The position numbers were made by a program, and so were the translations under genes. A stretch of 64,000 nucleotides of DNA from Siphonodentalium dalli (taxonomy: Eukaryota; Mollusca; Scaphopoda; Gadilida; Siphonodentaliidae), in the NCBI GenBank assembly GCA_032622095.1, contig CP136069.1, forward strand, positions 46,726,194-46,790,193. Direction: 5' to 3'. Of this stretch, positions 52,906 to 62,833 are shown in pieces. How positions within the stretch are numbered: the first letter of the stretch is position 1; each line of letters opens with the position of its first letter. The notes beneath the pieces are model-generated. The model did no database searches, was not told the origin of the DNA, and worked only from the letters and a program-made list of their open reading frames with translations.

Positions 52906-53457
52906 CAGGTCTGGGAAATCCGATCTATAGCTATAAGAGTAAAATATACATGTGGCTATTCTAGTTAAATATGACTATTGTTAAACAATATTATACCAAT
53001 TTGCATTGCATGTAAGCAATACCACCTTCTGTTGCAACTATCACTCAGAGGTGTTATCTTGAACACCACTTCTGTCAAAATTCTGTTGCACCAGCTTGTG
53101 GTCGTGGAATATTGAAGAAGCACACACATCTACTTAGAAGTATGTTCTGATCTATAATATTGAACTCTGATACATCCATAATTATGGGAAATTGAAAAAA
53201 AACCTTGTAAAACATTTTTTGCAATATTTTCTGTTATAAATATTGAATTTGAACGACAAAAATGAAGTGTTTGTTTTTGGAGTATGTTTTCCAGAATTTG
53301 AGACAAAAATAAATAGCCTCCCTCCCTCACCTCAGAATAGAGATTTAATTGCCTGAGAACACAGATATTTTATTTCAATAGCTTCAGTAATAGTCGTATT
53401 TAAAAGAGTACCTATATATATAACTATAATAGCTATAAATAGGATTTCCCAGACCTG
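52906..53457. mobile_element. TIR element CAGGTCTGGGAAATCC with ATTAA flanks
   Basis: CAGGTCTGGGAAATCCGATC and GGATTTCCCAGACCTG are inverted over about 30 bp. ATTAA lies directly outside both ends, and the outer sequence is the ~97-bp satellite core. Confidence 0.78.
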
Positions 53458-53556
53458 ATTAATATAATTTTATGGAATTTAACATAAGTACCTGTTCAGC
53501 GAACTATACTAGTCACACCTGGTGTGTGACGCATCCCGTGCCAACCTCAGAGTGAC

Positions 53557-53964
53557 TTAACCCTTTACCCAACAAAACGGCCAAAAACGCCCAAATAAAG
53601 CTTCAACAGCCTAAAATATCTTCGGTCTGTCTCAATAACACCATACAAATATGGATATCATTGGAACCGGTTCATTGACTACATTGTGATGGTTACAGTT
53701 ATGCCCTGTGCCAATGCATTCTCTTATATATGCGAGTCGACCATAGGTTGCCTCGCATATATAAGAGAATGCGTTGGCCTAATTTTTTCTTACATTTTTT
53801 AACAATTTTTATAATATTTTTCTGCATTCTTTGACAATTTTATCATTTTTAATAATATGTGTTAAGCCAATGCATTTTCTTATATATGCGAGGCGACCTA
53901 TGGTCGACTCGCATATATAAGAGAATGCATTGGCACAGGGCCGTTCTGTTGGGTAAGGGGTTAA
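53557..53964. mobile_element. TTAA-bounded element, family 1
   Basis: Same ends and paired hairpins. The AT-rich spacer is locally rearranged, and the right terminus has GGGTAAGGGGTTAA. Confidence 0.84.
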
Positions 53965-54534
53965 TACTACAGCAGTATCATATCATTAGCAAACCAACTG
54001 TGTTTCATGTGTGACAAACAGTGTGTCAAATCTCAAATGCATTTTATCATTGAATGTAAGGCATACAAGATTTAAGATCTAATTTATTCAGCGAAATTGT
54101 GAAACACGATAGTGAATTTAATAATTTGAATGACACAGATAAATTTGCACTGTTTATGCAAAATGGTAAAAATTATAATTAACATAGTTTGCAACATAGT
54201 CCGGCTGTTCTTCCTTCAATTGAAACATAAAACTTGAAGACCTTGTTGAGGGAGTGTTGATAAAAACTGTGTTTGGTATTTTAATTTATTTATGTATTGC
54301 TTATTTATGTATATGATACTCATCAGTATCTTGCAACTGCCCATTGAGGTGTTTTGTAATCCTTGTATCTTGTACGAGAAAAACAAGATGTTTCGAATGA
54401 CTAACTTCGCTCTCCGAGCACCATCAGACTATAATATTCCATCATATCATCATCACATGAGTAATCGGAGAGGTTTTGATTGAAAACTTCACTCGCCAAG
54501 CACCAACAGAATATTCCATCCAAAACTTCAAACA
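53965..54534. other. Intergenic, nothing recognisable
   Basis: The 63-codon frame at 54292 has no domain. Confidence 0.4.
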
Positions 54535-54743
54535 GTACACCTAAATAATCGACTCCTTAACCACAGCAGAATTATGGGTAACTTTTCAGGATTTAGTCGG
54601 AAATATGGCTTGTTGCCATTCATTGGAAAGCTCTCAGAAAGGTTTCCAATGAATGGCAACAAGCCATATTTCCGACTAAATCCTGAAAAGTTACCCATAA
54701 TTATGCTGTGGTTAAGGAGTCGATTATTTAGGGCATTACTGTA
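54535..54743. mobile_element. Tc1/mariner-like foldback element
   Basis: Same family. The left terminus is shortened (ACACCTAAATAATCG) and the right end is intact (GGGCATTACTGTA). Confidence 0.83.
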
Positions 54744-55139
54744 TCTTATCAATAAATGATATATATCTCTATTTCGAAAGGACTGATAACTACAATTTGT
54801 TTAGATACTTATTACTTTCTGACTTGAATTTCAAACTATTAATATACTGAGACATTATCACTCTAAACAAATCCATTTACATGTAAGTTTAATTTCAACA
54901 GACTGTTACTATTAATAGACTGATAGAATAATAATGGATAGTTTTTATATAGTACTCAATCGCATGAGTCCCTGAGCATTTAAACAGTTACATTAATACC
55001 CCAGTTGTTGAGCATACCGAGTGTAATGTGGGCTGCATTTTAGAGGCACTAGAGTGCGAGACATGCACACGTACAAACTCATACCTCCACACAAACTTAT
55101 GCTTGCTCAACATGCTAGGTGCCTATTTCTCGTCTCGTC

Positions 55140-55352
55140 TGACAAAGCTGTCAATGTATGAGTGACCTTGCTCAAGGGTCACAACTTGGCATGAGATTTG
55201 AACAGCGTGAGACTCTGCAGACACACATTGCTAAAGCCGACCAAGCCACTGTCGCGGGAGACTAAATAATCCACCAGTGGGCGGCGAACTCATACCGGTG
55301 CGTTGACACCATTACAAGTCGGACACGCTAACCAGTGGGCCATTGAATTCCC
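55140..55352 (-). mobile_element. tRNA-derived SINE
   Basis: Read on the minus strand, the head shows an A-box-like TGGTTAGCGTG and, about 45 bases on, a B-box-like GAGTTCGCCGCC. A CTCCCGCGACAGTGG body and the SINE-type CCTTGAGCAAGGTCACTCAT core follow. RNA polymerase III heads of this form are known from animal tRNA SINEs. No terminal poly(A) or short repeat was found. Confidence 0.68.
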
Positions 55353-55354
55353 TA

Positions 55355-55733
55355 TTAACCCTTTACCCAACAAACCGGCCAAAACCGGCCAAATAAAGCT
55401 TCAACAGCCTAAAATATCTTCGCTCTGTCTCAATAGAACCATACAAATATGGATATCATTGGAACCGGCTCCTTGACCACATTGTGATAGTTACAGTTAT
55501 GCCCTGTGCCAATGCATTCTCTTATATATGCGAGTCGACCATAGGTCGCCTCGCATATATAAGAGAATGCATTGGCCTAAAAAAAATCTTTTTTCTTACA
55601 TTCTTTAACAATTTTATAATTTTTAATGTGTTAAGCCAATGCATTCTCTTATATATGCGAGGCGACCTATGGTCGACTCGCATATATAAGAGAATGCATT
55701 GGCACAGGGCCCTTCTGTTGGGTAAAGGGTTAA
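55355..55733. mobile_element. TTAA-bounded element, family 1
   Basis: Same ends and paired hairpins with a shorter spacer. It lies directly beside a tRNA-derived SINE. Confidence 0.85.
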
Positions 55734-55757
55734 GCATAAACTTAATGGAGACAAGAG

Positions 55758-56050
55758 TTATTTGAGAATGATTGATAGTGGTTAATTTGTCACTCTGTCA
55801 TTTCAGAATGTTTGATAGTGGTCACTCTGTCACTCTGTGGTTACATTTATTTGATAGTGGTCGCTGTGGTTACATTTATTTGAGAATGTTTGATAGTGGT
55901 CACTGTGGTTACATTTATTTGAGAATGTTTGATAGGGGTCACGCTGTCACTCTGTTGTTACATTTATTTGAGAATGTTTGATAGGGGTCACACTGTCCAT
56001 TTGTTGTTACATTTATTTCAGAATGTTTGATAGAGGTCACTCTGTGGTTG
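55758..56050. repeat. ~48-bp satellite (GAATGTTTGATAGTGGTCAC)
   Basis: About six units share GTTACATTTATTTGAGAATG and TTTGATAGTGGTCAC, with length differences between units. Confidence 0.83.
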
Positions 56051-56094
56051 TTGGGTTATGAATGATTCATTTGCCACCCACTAAAAGTTGTAGT

Positions 56095-56392
56095 CAGAGT
56101 CCAAGTCAGGGAAAAGTTGTAGTTGTGGATTTCCATTTTGTTTATTGTCATTAATATATACCAACAAATGTTTATTTTTTGTTTGTTACAAGCTATGCCA
56201 ATTACAAATAAAAGAAATTAAAAATATAATTTGTAAGTCTTATATTTCAAATTTTATAATTTGTTTTATTTGTAATTGGCTTAGCTTGTTACAAACCATA
56301 AATCAACATCTTTAAGAATATATTAACGACAATAAAAGAAATTGAAATCCCCAACTACAACTTTTCCCTGACTCTGACTCGGACAACGTATT
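56095..56392. mobile_element. Foldback element GTCAGGGAAAAGTTGTAGTTG
   Basis: Left TCAGGGAAAAGTTGTAGTTG, right CAACTACAACTTTTCCCTGA. The inner arms also pair (TTTGTTACAAGCTATGCCAA). Confidence 0.78.
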
Positions 56393-57029
56393 TTAGTGTG
56401 TGCCATTGAGTTGAAGGCGCTGGCCGCCGACATTTATTATTGTTGATTGTGAGTGTCTTAATTATATAATTATGTAGATATGAGATTTCTAATAAAGAGT
56501 AATCTATTCCTTTCTCTTTTTACGTCCATAAACTAGGGACCAGCCTAGAATGTGACAAGGGAGTTATCTTCTCATTAAATTGTGTCACTTCTCCCTATTT
56601 TTGTCCTAGGGAGAAGTGACCTCTCTCATATACCAGTATGCATATGTCTAGACACCATGTTTAAAGTGTATTTTCTGATTATAATAGTGTTCTTACTCAC
56701 TTCAATGGTTTTTATAAATGGGCTCTTGTGTTGCATGATACTTATTGGATCATAGAAGGGGGATTTTGGGTTGTGGATTGAACACCAGCCATTGTAACTT
56801 CTCCCTGATTTCAGTCCACTTCTCCCTAATACCCGAACAATTTGAAACCTCTAGACTGGTCCCTGTCATACACCCCCTTGTTATACCTCCTCTTTTTGAG
56901 ATACATCCGAGCCTTTTTATCTCACCTGAGACAAAGACTCCGGCAGAGCTACAGTCATCACTCCTCGTCCGTCCATCCATCCACCAACAATTCTTTAAAC
57001 ATCTCCAGAACCATGCTACCGATTGGGTT

Positions 57030-58140
57030 CTTATTTGGTGCGGATGTTCCCCAGGTTAGTCACATTCAGATTTGTTCAAATGAGGTCACCAGGTCAAATA
57101 GTTGTAAAACCAGGGCCATAACTCTAACCCTCTATAGTAATTCTTAAAATGACTTCTTCCCAAGAACAATCGGGCCTATTTAGCTTATATTTGGTACGGA
57201 GGGTCCTTTGGTGGTTGGGTTTCAGATTTGTTAAAATGAGGTCACTGGGTCATATAGGGACATAAAAAACGTTTTATAGATTAAACTCCTTGCTCAATTT
57301 AACCAAAAAAGTACTAAATAAAAAAAAAAAAAAAAAAGTTTTTTAATTTTAATTTAGAATTAATTCCTTGCTCAATTTAAAAAAAGGCATGCTCAATTTA
57401 AAAATAAAAAAAAAAAACTAACACCATTATAACACCCAACAGGATGACCACACCAAATTTTGTTTAAATCAGTCTGAAATCGAGAACATGCAAACATCAG
57501 ATATTCAGAGCTATATAAGATATGAGATGGCAGTGTCAACAAAACTGCTTGGAGTGACAGCTCTGTTGATTGATATCCTAGAGCTCTCTGCCTGATAGTG
57601 AGTTTGTATGTAAATGACCTATGACTTATAACAAACTAGCTCCCAAGGCCAGGTGAGGAATTGAGTCATATTTTGTGCGGATGGTCCCCATGTGACTGGG
57701 ATTCAGCTCTGAACCAGGGACATAACTTGTCTATCCATTGTAATTCTTAAAACGTCTTATCAAGAACCATCATGCCTATTCAGCTTATATTTGCTATGGG
57801 TGACTGGGATTCAGAATTGGATCACAGGGTCAGATAGGGGCAGAGCCAGGGACATAATTCTTTCTCTCAATAGTTATTCTTAAAAAACATCTTCTCAAGA
57901 ACCATTTAGCATATTTAGCATATATTTGGTATGGAGAGTCCTTGGTTTGTACAAATGGGGTCACTAGGTTAAATAGGGGTGCGGCCAGGGACATAACTCT
58001 TCCCCCATAGGAATTCTTAAAATGGCTCATCAAGAGCCATCAGGCCTATTTAGTTTATATGTAGTATGGAGGGTCCTTGTGTTACTTGGGACTAGGTTAC
58101 AGATTGGTTAAAATGGGTTTGACCAGTCAAGATATGACGT
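57030..58140. repeat. Degenerate ~150-bp repeats with TTTAGCTTATATTTGGTA
   Basis: Five or six units share TCTTAAAATG, AAGAACCAT..GGCCTATTTA, GGAGGGTCCTTGG and GGGACATAACTC. Poly(A) tracts lie at about 57318-57338 and 57410. Confidence 0.65.
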
Positions 58141-58429
58141 TTGGTGTATCTGGCCTATGGAGAGTTGGGATAAACAAAAAATGAATGGGGTCCACCATTA
58201 TAAAAGGGGGCATATCAGGTTGGAACTTTGTAACAGTTAGGAAAGCTTGAAGTATCAGTTGTAAAATTCCAAACACGTTCAAAGGATTTTACGAACTTGG
58301 GAGTGTGTTTGCTTCAGTTAGGAGAGAGCAGACTATGGACTCTGTGGGGTGGCGGATCAGGGCCATGCAGTTGAAAATTTCAAAATGGACACCACACTGC
58401 TCAGACCCTCTAGCTACGTCCCTCTTTCG

Positions 58430-58700
58430 TTGACAAACATGGCTGCCAGTGGCCATCTTGGATTTTACTCTTTGCATGAGTAAATCATTTGGCACACCCT
58501 ACAGACGACATCCCCCATATGATCATCGCCATACTTCATATGGAACTTCGGGGTGACCACTAGATTGAAGCCATCAATTTTTTTCCGATTTCTTTTTTAA
58601 AAACATGGCCATCTTGGATTTTAATTTATATATATCTCTTCATGTTCACATTTAGTATAACTTAGACATTTAACTTTCCGCATTCCTAATGCATTGAGTT
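58430..58700. repeat. Dispersed repeat GGTGACCACTAGATGGGA, copy 3
   Basis: GGCCATCTTGGATTTTACTC and GGGGTGACCACTAGAT, with the same ATATCTCTTCATGTT tail as copy 2. Confidence 0.65.
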
Positions 58701-58984
58701 GATCACTTGTGGTGCTATAAACTGTTTCAGACGAATCCATTATTTAGACGAATGTATGTTCTATATTGGGTTATCACCATTCCGATTAATTCAGGATACT
58801 CATTTCGAAATACAATCCAAACATCGCGTGGCACCTGTTACTTAGATCGAATACCAATCCCTATCTAATCGTCAACCCCGATTAAGTATATTTCGCTCTT
58901 CAATCGCGTGGGTATTAGATGTAATTATGTAGTACCATGAACGTTTCGGAGCGACGACAGCTCTATAGATTTTCTGCCCATGAT

Positions 58985-59370
58985 CTACGAGGCCCCCACC
59001 CCCCCCCCCCCTTTCGTACGCCGTATTCCATGCCCTGTTATGCATGAGGTACGACGTACTCTGGTAGGAGGTATTTGGTATTCCAAAAATACCGGTATTC
59101 GTACACCGACCTTCCAAAAAATGATCATAATAATAATATAATAATATAAATGCGATTTGTGTACAATAAATTCACGGTTTCACATACAGATCGTCGATCA
59201 TCGTCATTTTAGATCATTTTAGACGTGGACACTGCGGGATGACCGGCGTTCGTACGGCAATAGAAAATTTATCCATATGGCTGTTAACTGGTATTCCGTA
59301 TTCCACCCTCTGTGTTAAGTGGTATTCCGTATTCCAGGGGGGGGGGGGGGTGGGGGGGGGGGGGGGGGGC
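58985..59370. repeat. Poly(C) and poly(G) tracts about 340 bp apart
   Basis: A C-rich run at about 58991-59012 and G runs at about 59338-59370 (12 G, T, then 18 G) lie in opposite sense. Both are flanked by TCTAC and GTATTCC words, suggesting a decayed inverted repeat. G-quadruplex potential is high. Confidence 0.5.
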
Positions 59371-61200
59371 TCATCTACAGTTGCAATTTTTATGCGACTC
59401 CTGATAAAAAAAAAATCAAACCCTGCACAAACGAAACGATCTCAAATTTATCGAAAAAATAGATGGAACAAAATACGTATTTTCTTGTATTCTTTAACAA
59501 TTTTATAATTTCACCCATACAGAGCCCCAGACAAACATGAACAGACGACACTTTTCTCAGTCTTCTGTGTGCTTCTGTGACGGTGTAATTTAGCCCTAGT
59601 TTATATACAACTAATACAAGTTAATACTGACAACTAGCAGCTAACATATTCATCCATATCACCGGTATTTACGACATCCCGTTTACCCTCTCAACTTTGC
59701 TGTATTCGATCCGTCCCTGTCTTATCACTGTCACTTCAGCCCAATGCTAAACGCTCTAGTACCGCCACTTCAAATAATACAGGTAAGCTCGCAGCTGATT
59801 GGATGACACATGGTCGCGCGTAAAGTTGTCAAAGGTTAAACAGTTTCGCGGGGTTTTAGATTAGTTGGTCAGAAAGTAAAGTTGTCTTCGGAAAGTTATT
59901 GTCTTAAAGTCTTAGTTTATTTTGTCGTCAAGATGTCGTCAAGTTGTTTAGACTATCGTTGTATACAGATCCTGACATAGTGGCCTATGTCTCATTGAAC
60001 TGGTATGTTCACAGTTTCTATATTTTATCGTTATAACATGTTTTTATTAATACTTTTGTCTTCAAGTAAATCACCATAGAGTTTGTCCATTTTGACATAA
60101 AGTATATTTCCTATTTTAATTATATTTTAATGTGATTACTTTTGTGAGGTTATCTCCCGATAACGTGAGATGCCAGTTTGTAGATATCTCAATTAGATAG
60201 ATTGGATATCTGGCATTTCTTGTATTTTCAGGAACTCCTCAAGCTCCTTTAACATATATTTGTGTATGCACATATGCGTGCTTATCATGCAAATGGTAAT
60301 ATATTTGCATTTGGTTGCAGGGCCTATTCTATGCCTATAGTGATGTATGATAACACTCTCTGTGTTATGTGAACATACTATGCCAGTCTGTGGATGATGT
60401 TTGATTGTATGTATTGGTGGTGATGATGATGATAATCAAGATGTGTTATTAAGATGAATAAATGCTATTGAAGACTACAAAAGGTAATATGAACTTTCCA
60501 TAGACCCTGCCCACCAAGACTGAGAATTAATTGACGGAGCCCATACTGCCAAGGCTAACTTTATAAATTTAATGTCAAAGGCTCAAGGACATTTAATAAT
60601 ATAAATGGACCCATAGTAACCCTATGACATTTGGCGCTCACCGTGGTAATGGCAGTGGCTTCCAGAACTCTTGGAAATTCGAAGAAGTTGTGTTTCTTTA
60701 AGTGAAACTGGTAAACCAGCCCAAAGATAACTGTTGCTGGAAACTGGGAAATCCCAACCTGTCAACTGAGGACGCGCACGCAGTAACAACAATGTTTCGC
60801 CGGTGTGATCTATTCGTTCAGTGATTGTTTGATCCAGTGCAGTGTGTAGGCAAACTATTGTGCTATTCAATTATCGCTTGACCAAGTCGCGCATCGATGG
60901 AGTGATGACCTAGATTCGTAGACAAATACTACAGTGTGTAGAATCACAAACTGTGACGTGCTAAATTGTAAACAATTCACATTCAATTGGGATCTGATGT
61001 CAATTATTCTCAAAATGCCCATTGTTTATTTATATGCACACTTGTTTTGTTTATATGCACTTCTGTTCATTCTGATTTGAGCCATGCATCATCAATAGCT
61101 TAATTAGTTTATTTAGGGTTGTGAGCTTGTGTATGCAACTTTGGTGACGTGACCCCGGTCATGCTGTCAAATGTGCCTGTATAATCTTATAACTAACGTG
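59371..61200. other. No gene seen; may include the LTR U3
   Basis: The 5' limit of the retroelement probably falls somewhere here. A TGATGATGATGATAA microsatellite lies near 60420. No ORF with a domain was found. Confidence 0.4.
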
Positions 61201-61207
61201 TGTCGTG

Positions 61208-61267
61208 TATAAAGAGCGTTCTATTTCTTATTCAAAGCAGTGTCTGTTTTCTTCAACGCTCAATAAA
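61208..61267 (+). promoter_or_regulatory. LTR-like core: TATA box and AATAAA of the retroelement
   Basis: TATAAAG at 61208-61214 is followed 54 bases later by AATAAA at 61262-61267. That spacing is typical of the U3/R part of LTRs that carry the poly(A) signal in R. The LTR would end at about 61280-61290 (GACACA). Its 5' border cannot be fixed without the 3' LTR. I could not identify a clear primer-binding site. Confidence 0.45.
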
Positions 61268-61289
61268 GTGCTCTGTTTAGTAAACCTGA

Positions 61290-62833
61290 CACATAAATAG
61301 AACTTCCGGTTTTGCGTTGTAAACATTGACACATGGCTTTTTGTTGACATGTCAACGTGAGCAGATCCGGACGATTTTGTCATTGTTTTTCATCAGTGCC
61401 AGTATTTTTGTAAGTGTAAGTTGTTTTCATGCAAACTATAGACTAGTTAATATACTGGTAATTTATTTTGAGGCTCATAGCATGTTCAAAATGTTGTATT
61501 TGATTGAGTATCCAAAATTGACAACAAAATTTGTCAGGCCACTTTGTCAAATTTCTCATGTGCCAGAATCACACTGCTGATTAAGTGATATTTTTCCAAA
61601 GCCGGACTTGTTGGAAAATATTAGAATTTTTCCAAACATTCCGTGTTTTCTGGTTGTGTAAATTTAATCGCTTTCTGCGGATGCATACTTAACTTACTGC
61701 ATCATTTGTGTTGGCATTTTGGATGCAAATAATTTTTGCATCATCCCTGTAGTGTTTAAGCTGGCATTTGTGAAAATGGTAGTTTCAGCTTGTTTTCCAT
61801 CAGCGTTGTTGTTCGATATTCTTCATTCTGCTTCAGTGTTTTTGTGTTATGTTCAGTAGTCGCAGATAACATAAGACGGTAAGTTTAGTGTCGTCTAGTC
61901 AGTTGGCCAATAATATTGGTCACGGTATCTTGTCCATACCGACTTTCCCCGACCTACATTCTGACTTGCCCACTTGTCGCTTGACATTTCAATCTTTTTG
62001 TCGTACAATACCGTGCGCTCGCATCATTTCATATCATCGCATGAATTAAATAATTCAAATTAATAATGGTATAATTAATTAACTAAGCTAATTATATCTA
62101 AATCTTTGATTTGCTTTATAAATTTAGTTTTGTTTCAGTTTTTCTCACTGACTCGCAGTGTCAGAAATTTTTCATTCTGACGTCTACATCAGATTAGTGA
62201 AATTAGGTAACTTCGCTCGTCTTGTAAAAAAATTTCAGATTTTCCGAAGACGGTGGCCGCAGTACATTGAAAATAGGACACTTAGAAATTTTTTCAGTTC
62301 GTTCGCATTTTAGTTCGGATATAGGTGATTAGTTTCGACTTTGAATTTTTTCAGCTCGTCGTCAGACATTATTGAAGTTAGGTGACTTGTCCCGACTTAG
62401 ATTTTTTTTCAGCTGTTTTTGCATTGAAATTAGGTGACATGGTTGTACTTTGAAATTTGTTTTGTAGACGGTAGCCGATTTACATCGACATTAGGTGACT
62501 TCATCGGACTTAGAAATTTTTTCCAGATATTTCTGCGTTATCGTACATACAGAGATTTATTTCTTCTTTTTATGCTAAAGATGTAATTTATTTACAGTGA
62601 ACTTAGGACTTGAATATTTTTTTTTCAGATTTCATTTAGCAATTGGACTTGAATATTTTTTTCACAGGTTACGATAGTCAATAGTTATTAGATAGCTGAT
62701 CTTGAAATATTTTTCAGATATTTTTCTGAATAAATTATTGGTTAATACATTACTTTAACCACAACTTGCTGATTCATTTGAATAATTGTGTTTATTTGTA
62801 TTATTATTTCCATATTGTTCATTAAATTGAATC
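61290..62833 (+). other. Retroelement 5' leader, non-coding
   Basis: About 1.5 kb between the LTR-like core and the polyprotein ATG holds no long plus-strand frame. The only sizeable frame (61326-61580) has no recognisable domain. The distal half carries the polypyrimidine-CAG repeats listed separately. Confidence 0.45.
62160..62720 (+). repeat. Degenerate ~75-bp repeats, each with a T-tract plus CAG
   Basis: About eight diverged units each combine a GGTGACTT-like word with a GACTTAGAAATTTTTTCAG-like word. Examples are near 62230, 62290, 62350, 62405, 62450, 62510, 62620 and 62665. They lie immediately upstream of the polyprotein ATG. Confidence 0.6.

Noticed and set aside
56745-57147. Overlapping frames of 101-104 codons on the plus strand
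   Set aside because: They sit at the start of degenerate repeats, show no domain, and neighbouring units break the frame.
59239-59508. Frame containing long Gly run
   Set aside because: Translation of the poly(G) tract.
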